The translations under genes and the position numbers were made by a program. The notes under the pieces were generated by a model that did not search any database, had not been told where the DNA came from, and saw nothing but the letters and a program-made list of their open reading frames with translations. From a bacterium (GTDB taxonomy: Bacteria; Elusimicrobiota; Elusimicrobia; UBA1565; UBA9628), in the NCBI GenBank assembly GCA_021822495.1, contig JAKAQO010000005.1, forward strand, positions 62,001 through 126,000: 64,000 nt of DNA, in the 5' to 3' direction. Of this stretch, positions 33,267-41,158 are shown one piece after another. Position 1 is the stretch's first letter. The number at the start of each line of letters is the position of its first letter.

Positions 33267-33980
33267 ATGATTATATTTTGGCGCCTCTTATTTGGGCATT
33301 TATTGGCGGATTTTACGCTCCAAACCAATGCCGTCAATCGCTGGAAAAGAAAAAATATTTTTGGGATGCTGTTTCACTGCGCCATGCACCCCGTTCTCTA
33401 CGCGCTTTTAACCTATCCCTATCTTTCCCGTCCCTGGATTGAATGGAAAAGTTTCAGTCTAAACGGATGGGCTTGCGTAATCATTCTTTTTTTAGTTCAT
33501 TGGCTTGAGGATGAATGGCGGGTTTTCACTATCTTTAAATACCGCACTCCGGACAATACGCTTTACTTTCTCTGGGATCAAGTCATCCACGTCGCGCTGA
33601 TTTTCGCGGTAGCGCCTCTTTTGGCCTTTTCCAACCCTTCCCAAGGGTTTATCCCCGAGAAATGGCCTATCCTAGGATGCCTGTTTGTTATCGCGACTCA
33701 TTTCAGCGCCATTCTGATTTATTTCATCGAACAAGATTTTTTCGGGACGCCCTTTCCAGGAACTTTCAAAAAATATTCCCAGATGGCCGAACGCCTGGGG
33801 CTTGTCCTTTGTTTTTTCGCGCCTCATGATCTCTGGCCTGTATTAGCCTCGGCTTGGATCGGAAGCATGGCTTTTCTCCGCATAAAAAAACGCGATCAAT
33901 TCTCATGGACCAGCTTCTTGATTGGCGCTCCTCTCGCCGGGATTTGCGGTTTTCTCTCCAGAATCTTGTATTATCATTAG
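33267..33980 (+). CDS. DUF3307-like integral membrane protein
   Basis: 237 residues, hydrophobic throughout with about six or seven helices. The opening GHLLADFTLQTNAVNRWK is the usual N-terminal signature of DUF3307 (PF11750) proteins, function unknown. The ATG follows the cyclase stop by one base, so it is the last gene of the motor-region run before a repeat and the thiolase gene. Confidence 0.75.
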   Translation: MIIFWRLLFGHLLADFTLQTNAVNRWKRKNIFGMLFHCAMHPVLYALLTYPYLSRPWIEWKSFSLNGWACVIILFLVHWLEDEWRVFTIFKYRTPDNTLYFLWDQVIHVALIFAVAPLLAFSNPSQGFIPEKWPILGCLFVIATHFSAILIYFIEQDFFGTPFPGTFKKYSQMAERLGLVLCFFAPHDLWPVLASAWIGSMAFLRIKKRDQFSWTSFLIGAPLAGICGFLSRILYYH

Positions 33981-33983
33981 TAG

Positions 33984-34008
33984 GAAAAAGGGGACAGTCC
34001 CCTTTTTC
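33984..34008. repeat. Single repeat core upstream of thiolase
   Basis: AAAAAGGGGACAGTCCCCTTTTT with its core at 33990, directly followed by the AAGGAGG ribosome-binding site of the thiolase gene. May end transcription from the motor cluster. Confidence 0.9.
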
Positions 34009-34020
34009 AAGGAGGCATTT

Positions 34021-35166
34021 ATGGAAGATATTTTTATTCTCTCAGCCGCAAGAACACCGATTGGCTCATTAAACGGTTCTCTCGCCGCCTACAGCGCGCC
34101 GCAACTAGGAGGAAAAATTTTAGCTGAGGCGGTCAAACGAGCCGGAATTTCGCCGGAAGTTTTAAGCGAAGTCGTCATGGGAAACGTATTATCCGGAGGA
34201 GTCGGTCAAGCCCCGGCCAGGCAAGCGATGATGGCGGCCCAATTTCCCGTTTCGGTGGGGGCGACAACTGTCAATAAGGTTTGCGGTTCCGGACTTAAGG
34301 CGGTCATGATGGCTGCCCAATCCATCGCCTTGGGCGAAGAAGATTATGCCGCCGCGGGAGGAATGGAATCCATGTCCCAATCTCCCTTCCTGCTTGAAAA
34401 AGCTCGAAGCGGATACCGTTATGGAAACGGGGTTTTGATCGATTCCATTTTAAAAGACGGTCTCATCGATCCCTATTCCAATTGGCACATGGGGGAATGC
34501 GGAGAATTGTGCGCGGAAACCCACTCCATCAGCCGTGAAATGCAGGACGCTCACGCCGCCGAAAGTTACGCGCGGGCTCTTAAGGCTCAGCAAAGCGGCG
34601 CTTTTTCAGAGGAAATTTTCGCCATTGACGGAATCGCCTTGGATGAGGAGCCGGGCCGGGGAAAGCCGGAAAAAATAGCGCGTCTTAAACCCGCCTTTAA
34701 ATCCGGCGGAACCATTACCGCGGCTAACGCCTCAAAACTCAACGACGGCGCCGCGGCTCTCGTTTTGGCCAGCGTCAAAGGCGCCGCCGGGAAAAAACCT
34801 TTAGCCCGCATCGCGGGATGGGCCACTTTTTCGCAAGAGCCCAAATGGTTTACGACCGCGCCAGCCGGAGCCATCGAAAAACTTCTCAAAAAGACGGGCT
34901 GGCCCAAGGAATCAGTTGATCTTTTAGAGGTGAACGAAGCCTTTAGCGTGGTCGCTTTAGCCGTTCAAAAGCTCGCGGGCCTTCAACCAGAAAAAATCAA
35001 TGTCAACGGCGGGGCGGTCGCTTTAGGACATCCCCTGGGAGCCAGCGGAGCGCGAATTTTAGTCACGCTCTTATACGCTTTGAAAGCGCGGCAAGGAAAA
35101 CGCGGAATTGCGGCCATTTGTCTGGGAGGGGGAGAATCCGTTGCCGTCGCCATCGAAAGAATTTAA
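34021..35166 (+). CDS. Acetyl-CoA C-acetyltransferase (thiolase)
   Basis: 381 residues from ATG 34021, behind an AAGGAGG site. The reading frame is open further upstream, but that part only covers the repeat. Catalytic residues are present: nucleophile Cys in VCGSGLKAV (about 88), His in GGAVALGHPLGASGAR (about 340) and Cys in CLGGGES (about 370). It joins or splits acetoacetyl-CoA and acetyl-CoA. With the CoA-transferase at 6-7.5 kb it would complete use of acetoacetate released by the homogentisate pathway genes at 37-41 kb. Confidence 0.95.
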   Translation: MEDIFILSAARTPIGSLNGSLAAYSAPQLGGKILAEAVKRAGISPEVLSEVVMGNVLSGGVGQAPARQAMMAAQFPVSVGATTVNKVCGSGLKAVMMAAQSIALGEEDYAAAGGMESMSQSPFLLEKARSGYRYGNGVLIDSILKDGLIDPYSNWHMGECGELCAETHSISREMQDAHAAESYARALKAQQSGAFSEEIFAIDGIALDEEPGRGKPEKIARLKPAFKSGGTITAANASKLNDGAAALVLASVKGAAGKKPLARIAGWATFSQEPKWFTTAPAGAIEKLLKKTGWPKESVDLLEVNEAFSVVALAVQKLAGLQPEKINVNGGAVALGHPLGASGARILVTLLYALKARQGKRGIAAICLGGGESVAVAIERI

Positions 35167-36643
35167 GCTTCCAAAAAAACTTTCGCTTTTCGATTTGAGG
35201 CTTTTGGACGGTTCGGTTCGGGCCGCCTTAGACCCTTTAAGCGCAAAAAAAATCAAAAAATCGCGCGCCATCGTCGAAAAAATTGCCGCTGGCCAAAACC
35301 CGGTCTATGGAATAAACACTGGTTTTGGCAGTCTCGCCTCCCAAAAAATCCCCAAAGAAAACCTCCTCGAACTTCAAAAAAATCTCGTTCTCAGCCACGC
35401 CTGCGGGGTTGGGGAAATTTTAAGCGAAAAAGAAGCTAAGGCCATTCTGTTTTTACGGCTTAACGAGCTTTGCCGGGGTTATTCCGGCGTCAGAATGAAT
35501 CTTGTCGAACATATGCTTCGAATTTTCAATTCCCCGGCTTCTCCGCGAATTCCCTCTCAAGGTTCCGTCGGGGCAAGCGGAGATTTGGCTCCTCAGGCGC
35601 ACATGGCGATTCTTCTTCTTGGAGAGGGAGACGCATTTTTCAATGGGAAACTCATGCCCAGTAGGGAAATTTTGCGCGCGCTCAAACTATCGCCGCTCCA
35701 ACTGGAAGCAAAAGAAGGCCTTTCTTTGATTAACGGAACGCAGGCCATGCAAGCCGTGGGGGGACTGGCCCTATCCTCCGCCTATCGAATTTTTGAGACC
35801 GCGCAAAAAACCGCCGCGCTCAGCCTTGAGGCTCTCACCGGAAGCCCGGTTCCCTTTGAAGAGAAAATTCAAAAACTCAAACCCCACCCGGGTCAAATTG
35901 AAACGGGACGAACACTCACACAACTTTTGAAAGACAGCCCTCTCCGGAAATCTCACCTGCTCAACGATCTGCGCGTTCAGGACCCTTACAGTCTTCGTTG
36001 TCTTCCTCAAGTCCACGGCGCGGTCTTAGACGCGCTTGAGTTTTCCAGAAAAACCGTCGAGCGCGAAATGGAGAGCGTGACCGATAATCCTCTCGTCTTT
36101 CCTGACGGCAAAATTATTTCCGCCGGAAACTTTCATGGGCAAGCCTTGAGCTTCGCTTTTGATTTCGCGGCCATGGCCCTGACCTCCCTGGGAAACATCT
36201 CCGAACGAAGAACTTTCCAACTAATTTTAGGTCAAGCTCCGCGGCTTAAGCCTTTTTTGGCCCAAAGACCCGGACTTGAGTCTGGTTGGATGATTGCCCA
36301 AGTCGCGGCGGCGGCCCTGGCCTCTGAAAACAAAACCCTCGCCCACCCCGCCTCCTCCGATTCAATACCGACCTCGGCCAATCAGGAAGACTTTGTCAGC
36401 ATGGGAATGAACGCGGCGCTCAAACTTAAGCGAATTCTCCAAAACGTTTCCCGCATCGTCGCTATTGAAATGCTTTGCGCGGCCTGCGCGATGGAATCGC
36501 ATAAACCCCTCAAGCCCGGAAAAGGAATTCGCGATTTTATCAAGAAACTGAACGCTCAAATAGACACCTCGCCCAGAGAGCGCCCTTTATCTCCTGAAAT
36601 TGAAAAAGCCCATCTTTTAATTTTAGATGGATATTTCGATTGA
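35141..36643 (+). CDS. hutH: Histidine ammonia-lyase family protein
   Basis: 500 residues from TTG 35141, chosen because a GGAGGGGGAG site precedes it. It overlaps the thiolase end by 26 bases. The MIO cofactor triad Ala-Ser-Gly is in GSVGASGDLAPQAH (about residue 145). YGINTGFG, the SHACGVG selectivity segment (His as in histidine lyases rather than Leu as in Phe lyases), and TSANQEDFVSMG are present. It would convert histidine to urocanate. No hutU, hutI or hutG lies nearby, and the surrounding genes are for tyrosine breakdown. An aromatic amino acid as real substrate is therefore worth keeping in mind, although the selectivity His speaks for histidine. Confidence 0.9.
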   Translation: MPSPSKEFKLPKKLSLFDLRLLDGSVRAALDPLSAKKIKKSRAIVEKIAAGQNPVYGINTGFGSLASQKIPKENLLELQKNLVLSHACGVGEILSEKEAKAILFLRLNELCRGYSGVRMNLVEHMLRIFNSPASPRIPSQGSVGASGDLAPQAHMAILLLGEGDAFFNGKLMPSREILRALKLSPLQLEAKEGLSLINGTQAMQAVGGLALSSAYRIFETAQKTAALSLEALTGSPVPFEEKIQKLKPHPGQIETGRTLTQLLKDSPLRKSHLLNDLRVQDPYSLRCLPQVHGAVLDALEFSRKTVEREMESVTDNPLVFPDGKIISAGNFHGQALSFAFDFAAMALTSLGNISERRTFQLILGQAPRLKPFLAQRPGLESGWMIAQVAAAALASENKTLAHPASSDSIPTSANQEDFVSMGMNAALKLKRILQNVSRIVAIEMLCAACAMESHKPLKPGKGIRDFIKKLNAQIDTSPRERPLSPEIEKAHLLILDGYFD

Positions 36644-36668
36644 CAAAAGACTCAAACTTCTCTAAGAT
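36640..36668 (+). promoter_or_regulatory. Near-consensus sigma70 promoter, leaderless
   Basis: TTGACA (36640), 17-base spacer, TAAGAT (36663). The ATG at 36675 starts 6 bases after the -10 box, which is where the transcript itself should start. No ribosome-binding site exists. Confidence 0.7.
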
Positions 36669-36674
36669 AAAACC

Positions 36675-37349
36675 ATGAACGCCTATACAAGCTTGATCCT
36701 TGATCCGTTAAGCGACGCCTTAACACGTTTTGCGTCGCATCTGCCGCAGCTCGCGGCGGCGATTGTCTTATTGATTATCGGAATGTTCGTGGCCAGAGCT
36801 TTGCGCACGGTCGTTGACAAGCTCTTTGAGCGCGCTCATCTTGACGAGTATACCAGCAGAATCGGGCTCAACGAGGTTTTCTCGCATTTGGGCTTTGGGA
36901 AATCTCCCGCTTATGTGGCCTCGTTTCTGATCTACTGGTTTATTTTGTTTATCTTCATTATTTCCGCGGCCAATGCGGTGAACATGACGGTGGTTTCAAA
37001 TCTCCTTGAGAAATTCGCGCTTTTCCTGCCCACACTGGTCGCAGCCCTTCTCATTCTGTTTGGAGGACTTTTTTTCGCGCGTTTTCTCTCGACCGTCGTT
37101 GAGAACGCGGCAAAGTCAAACGGCATAGCCGGAAGCGCTTTTATCGCTGAGATTGCCTATACCTTCGTTCTTGTATTCACGGCGATGACCGCTCTTCAAC
37201 AGTTGGGATTTAAAATGGAACTCTTAACAGTCGCAATCGAAATTATTTTTGCCTCGGTAGGCCTGGCTGCGGCCATCGCTTTTGGTTTGGGCGGAAAAGA
37301 AGCGGCGGCTGATTTAATCCGCGATTTTGTCAAGAAATCAAAAGGTTAA
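36675..37349 (+). CDS. Conserved TM-helix protein related to mechanosensitive channels
   Basis: 224 residues. Four or more hydrophobic helices (about 23-45, 80-103, 112-138, 155-175 and 185-205). The segments IVLLIIGMFVARALRTVVDKL and AAIAFGLGGKEAAADL match the conserved TM-helix repeat (PF05552) found in small MscS-related proteins. It lacks the MscS beta and C-terminal vestibule domains, so channel activity is not certain. Monocistronic between hutH and the tRNA gene (opposite strand). Confidence 0.75.
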   Translation: MNAYTSLILDPLSDALTRFASHLPQLAAAIVLLIIGMFVARALRTVVDKLFERAHLDEYTSRIGLNEVFSHLGFGKSPAYVASFLIYWFILFIFIISAANAVNMTVVSNLLEKFALFLPTLVAALLILFGGLFFARFLSTVVENAAKSNGIAGSAFIAEIAYTFVLVFTAMTALQQLGFKMELLTVAIEIIFASVGLAAAIAFGLGGKEAAADLIRDFVKKSKG

Positions 37350-37355
37350 AAGATT

Positions 37356-37426
37356 GGGCCGTAGAGGATTTGAACCTCTGACATCTGTCGTGTGAGGACA
37401 GCGCTCTACCGCTGAGCTAACGGCCC
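37356..37426 (-). tRNA. tRNA-Val (anticodon CAC)
   Basis: 71 bases on the minus strand fold as a cloverleaf: acceptor GGGCCGT/ACGGCCC, D arm GCTC/GAGC, anticodon stem CTGTC/GACAG with loop CTCACAC (anticodon CAC, reads GUG), and T arm AGAGG/CCTCT with TTCAAAT loop. No CCA is encoded. Confidence 0.95.
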
Positions 37427-37455
37427 GATTTTCTAATTTTACAAAATTTAGATAG

Positions 37456-37472
37456 TTAGGGACAGTCCCTAA
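37456..37472. repeat. Short repeat core
   Basis: TTAGGGACAGTCCCTAA is a 17-base palindrome with the A-centred core but without A/T runs, 9 bases before the fumarylacetoacetase start. Confidence 0.7.
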
Positions 37473-37480
37473 TTCTCATT

Positions 37481-38518
37481 ATGAAGCTTTTAAGTTTTGA
37501 AATTTCAACGCCATTAGGACCTCAGGAGCGCCTCGGGGTTTTATGGGGCGTTCATATCGTCGATCTCAACCTCGCCGCCCGTCTTAGATTTAAAGCGGAA
37601 GAGAAATCCAATCCTGAAAGACTGGCCAATGCCTTCGTTCCGCCGGAAATCATCGCTTTTTTAGAGATGGGAAATGAATCTTTCTTGGCCGCAAAGGAAA
37701 CGCTTAAATTTTTGGAGACTCAATTTTCCCAAAAAACGCCTTTGGGGACGAAAGGCGAAAAGATATTTTATTTAGAGACGGAAATCCGTTATCTTCCGCC
37801 CGTTCCTCATCCCGGCGCGCTAAGAGATTTTTTCGCTTTTGAAGATCACGCCCTTAAGGCCTCCGAGCGCCGCAACGAGCCCCTGAGCCAATCTTGGTAT
37901 GATCAACCCATTTATTATAAAGGAAATCACCGGGAAATTTATGGGCATAGGGCGATGATTCCCTGGCCTAGTTATACCCGGCGTTTTGATTTTGAACTTG
38001 AAATCGCCTGCATCATTAAAAAGAAGGGCCGCGACATTCCGGTTGAAAAAGCGGGCGACTATATCGCCGGATATTCGATTTTAAACGATTTTTCCGCCCG
38101 CGATATTCAAAAAAACGAGATGGTTTGCCGCATGGGCCCCGCCAAGGGCAAAGATTTCGCGACCGGCCTCGGGCCTTATCTGGTGACGCCTGATGAAATC
38201 AAAAACCAAAATAATCTCCCGATGTCTGTTTCCATCAACGGGGAAAAATGGAGCGAGGGAAATTCCGGCGGCCGGTATTGGAGTTTTGAGACCATGATTT
38301 CCCACATCTCCCAGGAAGAAACGATTTATCCCGGAGACATTCTGGGATCGGGCACCTATTACCGCGGTTGCGGGCTGGATTTAGACCGTTGGGTCAAAGC
38401 TGGCGACATCATCGAACTTGAAGTCGAAGGCCTTGGAAAACTCATCAACACCGTTGGAACGCCCAAAGAGCAAAAACAGCTAAAATACCCGAGAAAAGAA
38501 CATGCCCTTGATCGTTAA
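37481..38518 (+). CDS. Fumarylacetoacetate hydrolase family protein
   Basis: 345 residues. The C-terminal FAH fold starts near residue 110 (LRDFFAFEDHA). Metal-binding acids are in FDFELEIACI (about 168) and NDFSARDIQ (about 205). GSGTYYRGCG and GDIIELEVEGLG near the end are also typical. Together with the next genes it gives the last step of tyrosine breakdown, cutting fumarylacetoacetate to fumarate and acetoacetate. The homogentisate dioxygenase start overlaps its end by 17 bases. Confidence 0.9.
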   Translation: MKLLSFEISTPLGPQERLGVLWGVHIVDLNLAARLRFKAEEKSNPERLANAFVPPEIIAFLEMGNESFLAAKETLKFLETQFSQKTPLGTKGEKIFYLETEIRYLPPVPHPGALRDFFAFEDHALKASERRNEPLSQSWYDQPIYYKGNHREIYGHRAMIPWPSYTRRFDFELEIACIIKKKGRDIPVEKAGDYIAGYSILNDFSARDIQKNEMVCRMGPAKGKDFATGLGPYLVTPDEIKNQNNLPMSVSINGEKWSEGNSGGRYWSFETMISHISQEETIYPGDILGSGTYYRGCGLDLDRWVKAGDIIELEVEGLGKLINTVGTPKEQKQLKYPRKEHALDR

Positions 38519-39710
38519 GCGCGGAGAAGTTCCCAAAACCCCGCACACCGAATTTTACGGGCGGAAAAATATTTTATCCCTTGAAGAGATTCATGGAACC
38601 TATGGTTTTTCCGGGGCCTTTTCAAGAAAAATGCACTTGCGCCGCTATCCTACGGTTCAAACGGAAAGCCCAAAACTTTTGCCTTTAAGTCTCACAAGTC
38701 CGCTTCTTCAAAACGCCCCGCTCAGCCCTTATCATCTCCTGACCGGTAAAATTCCCTATCAAGAAACTTTCGAGTGTTCAAGGCATTGTCTTCTCAAAGG
38801 TCTCACCGCATCAATTTCAGTTTCCAAACCCCTCCTTTCATCCCCAGAAAACGAGTTTTTTAGGAACGCGGAAAGACATGAATGTCTTTTCGTCCAGGAG
38901 GGAAACGGGATTTTAGCCAGCGAATACGGAGAACTTAAATTTAAAGAAAGACAATATCTCGTGATTCCCAAGGGAACGACCTATCAATTCCGCCTTTCAA
39001 CAAAGCGCGCTTTTTTTCTCATCATCGAATCTCTTTACCCCATTCGGTTCGCGCCGCACTACCTCAATTCCGACGGTCAGGCGACCTTGATGTCTCCGGT
39101 CATTGAAACTGAAATCGGAATTCCCGATTTTAAAGAGCCTTTAGATATCTCGGGGAAATTTAACATTCTTTCCAAACACAACGATGGGCAAGTCACAAAA
39201 ATCGTCTTGGGCCATCATCCCTTTGATCTCATCGGCTGGGAAGGGGCGCTTTACCCCTTTAGCTTTGACTCATCCGATCATCATTCCATCGCCCGGGAAA
39301 TTCACACCGCGCCTCCAGTTCGGCAAACCTTTCAGGCTGGAAACGCGCCGCATAGCGGTTTTTCCATCTGCACCTTCCGAGCTCAAATTGAGGGTTGGAA
39401 TCCCAAGGACGTGCCTGCGCCCTACGCGCATTATAACGTCGATTCCGATGAAATGATGTTTTTTTCAAACACGACTTACGAAGCCAGAAAAGGAATTGTT
39501 GAACCGGGATCCATTACCTTTCATCCGGCCGGGCTTCCGCACAGCCCGCATGGAGACGCCGCCAAAAAATCGTTTAGCTCCCGCGGAAAGCTTTCGAATT
39601 ATTTAGCCGTCATGTTGGATACTTTTTTTGAATCTCTTCAGCCTACCAAAGAAGCCCTCAAATACCACGACCCCCAATATCCGCTCAGTTGGGCTAGGGC
39701 GCAAATATGA
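38502..39710 (+). CDS. hmgA: Homogentisate 1,2-dioxygenase
   Basis: 402 residues, a little shorter than the usual 430. N-terminal KRGEVPKTPHTEFY is typical. The cupin iron site is visible near residues 310-345: His and Glu in AHYNVDSDEMMFF and His in FHPAGLPHSPHG. It opens the ring of homogentisate to maleylacetoacetate. It overlaps the fumarylacetoacetase gene and the flavin-reductase gene (4 bases), so the three are coupled. No maleylacetoacetate isomerase gene was seen in the window. Confidence 0.92.
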   Translation: MPLIVKRGEVPKTPHTEFYGRKNILSLEEIHGTYGFSGAFSRKMHLRRYPTVQTESPKLLPLSLTSPLLQNAPLSPYHLLTGKIPYQETFECSRHCLLKGLTASISVSKPLLSSPENEFFRNAERHECLFVQEGNGILASEYGELKFKERQYLVIPKGTTYQFRLSTKRAFFLIIESLYPIRFAPHYLNSDGQATLMSPVIETEIGIPDFKEPLDISGKFNILSKHNDGQVTKIVLGHHPFDLIGWEGALYPFSFDSSDHHSIAREIHTAPPVRQTFQAGNAPHSGFSICTFRAQIEGWNPKDVPAPYAHYNVDSDEMMFFSNTTYEARKGIVEPGSITFHPAGLPHSPHGDAAKKSFSSRGKLSNYLAVMLDTFFESLQPTKEALKYHDPQYPLSWARAQI

Positions 39711-40372
39711 AAACAGAAAAAGGGGACAGTCCCCTTTTTAGCAAAAAAAGGGGACTGTCCCCTTTTTTTCCCGTGGATGTGGACAACTTAAGCGTCCGGG
39801 AGCGCTACCATCTTCTGGTTTCAACCGTTATTCCGCGCCCCATCGCCTGGGTTTCAAGCGTTAATCAAAAGGGGCAAACCAACCTCGCGCCGTTTAGTTT
39901 TTTTAATGCCATCGCGGCCAACCCCATGAGCGTCTGTTTTGCTCCCGTCAACGATCGGAACGGAAAGCCCAAGGATACGCTTCTCAATATCAAGGAAACC
40001 AGACAATTCGTCGTCAATATCGCCAATGAAGATAATGCGGAAAAGATGAACGCGACTTCCGAAACCTATCCCTACGGAGTCAGCGAATTTGAAAAGGCGG
40101 GACTCACCCCGCTTCCATCTTTAAAGGTTAAGCCGCCGCGTGTTTTGGAATCGCCCGTCCAGATGGAATGCGAACTGCTCCAAATTGTCACTTTAAGCGA
40201 AGGCCCCTTGGGCGGGAATCTCGTTATCGGCAAAGTCGTTATGTTTCACGCCGATGAAAAAATATGGAATAATGGGGATATTCGGCATCAAGATTTAAAA
40301 GCCGTGGGCCGCATGGCGGGAAATTGGTATGCGAGAACCCGAGACGCTTTTGAGCTGATAAGGCCCAAATAA
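39707..40372 (+). CDS. Flavin reductase-like (FMN-binding split-barrel) protein with repeat in its N-terminus
   Basis: 221 residues. Body from VDNLSVRERYHLLVSTVIPRPIAWVS onward, with FSFFNAIAANP and NFVVNIANED, is the flavin reductase-like domain (PF01613), which binds FMN. Residues 3-21 are encoded by two palindromic repeats (EKGDSPLFSKKRGLSPFF). The ATG overlaps the hmgA stop as ATGA, so this start is probably used and the repeat is translated. A GTG at 39772 after the repeat is an alternative. Substrate unknown; such genes occur near homogentisate genes in other bacteria. Confidence 0.88.
   Translation: MKTEKGDSPLFSKKRGLSPFFPVDVDNLSVRERYHLLVSTVIPRPIAWVSSVNQKGQTNLAPFSFFNAIAANPMSVCFAPVNDRNGKPKDTLLNIKETRQFVVNIANEDNAEKMNATSETYPYGVSEFEKAGLTPLPSLKVKPPRVLESPVQMECELLQIVTLSEGPLGGNLVIGKVVMFHADEKIWNNGDIRHQDLKAVGRMAGNWYARTRDAFELIRPK
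39716..39769. repeat. Palindromic repeat pair inside the flavin-reductase gene
   Basis: Cores at 39722 (A centre) and 39750 (T centre), inverted, 28 bp apart, both translated in frame at the N-terminus. Confidence 0.92.
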
Positions 40373-40387
40373 AGAGGAGAAACTTTA

Positions 40388-41146
40388 ATGAAAAAACCAT
40401 TCATGAATTTTGTCGTGGACCACATGACTTTTCTGGTTGAACCTCGGTTTTATCCCGTAACCTACGCCCTCTTTAGAATTATCTTTGGGCTTGGAGATGA
40501 GGATATCATCTACAACAAACGCCGCAAATGGCCAGGGGAAAATCAGGAAAAATCCATGACCTTTGCCGCGCGCCTGGGGAAATACGAGGGAAAGCCCGGA
40601 CTCGATCAATCCATCGTCGCCGTCGTTCAGCCTTCCGAGCCTGATTCCCAACCTTCTCATGTCCGGGAAATGCTCAAAACTCGGGGAGGCTCGGCCCATT
40701 GGCAGCATATCGCGCTCAGAACGCCGGATTTGATGGCCTTTCACAAATACGCGCTTGAGCGGGGGGTCAATTTCATCACGCCCATTCTCAAGGACGCGGA
40801 AGAAGATTTAATTCAGGTTTTTAGCGGAGAGTGGAAGCTCCCCGGAATGCCGCCGAGCGGCATCTTTTTTGAGTTCGTGCAAAGAAACCCTTCAAAAGAA
40901 CTTCTTGAAAAGATTTCTTCCAACCGCGAGGCCTTTTTCCGCGATAAAACATTTTTGGGACTTTATCAAGAAAAAGAAGCTGAATATCAAAGCAAAAAAG
41001 TCCGTCCTTTCATTGACGACGAACTTTTCTTTGAAATCGAGAAATCGCTGGCGGGAAAACCCATCTGGGAATTGGGCGAAAAAGATTTTCGCGTGGTTGA
41101 AGAAAAAATGAAAAACTACGCGCGCGCCCTGCTTGCCCATTCCTAA
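40388..41146 (+). CDS. 4-hydroxyphenylpyruvate dioxygenase-like VOC protein (single catalytic domain)
   Basis: 252 residues, against about 350 for usual HPPD. The metal triad of HPPD and related VOC dioxygenases is visible: His in NFVVDHMTFLV (about 11), His in HWQHIALRT (about 102) and Glu in GIFFEFVQ (about 161). Only the catalytic module is present, followed by a helical tail of about 80 residues instead of the family's N-terminal domain. Position next to hmgA and fumarylacetoacetase makes conversion of 4-hydroxyphenylpyruvate to homogentisate the likely role. Good GAGGAG site. Whether one VOC pair suffices for activity is unclear. Confidence 0.75.
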   Translation: MKKPFMNFVVDHMTFLVEPRFYPVTYALFRIIFGLGDEDIIYNKRRKWPGENQEKSMTFAARLGKYEGKPGLDQSIVAVVQPSEPDSQPSHVREMLKTRGGSAHWQHIALRTPDLMAFHKYALERGVNFITPILKDAEEDLIQVFSGEWKLPGMPPSGIFFEFVQRNPSKELLEKISSNREAFFRDKTFLGLYQEKEAEYQSKKVRPFIDDELFFEIEKSLAGKPIWELGEKDFRVVEEKMKNYARALLAHS

Positions 41147-41158
41147 GAAAACCGTCGT

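Noticed and set aside
33922-34020. Upstream extension of the thiolase reading frame
   Set aside because: It overlaps the end of the DUF3307-like gene and translates the repeat; ATG 34021 has an AAGGAGG site and the canonical thiolase N-terminus.
37356-37426. tRNA-Val as an integration site for a mobile element
   Set aside because: No integrase gene and no direct repeat of the tRNA 3' end were seen nearby.
3747-39769. CRISPR array
   Set aside because: The repeats are short palindromes scattered over 36 kb, mostly single or paired, without regular spacers or cas genes.
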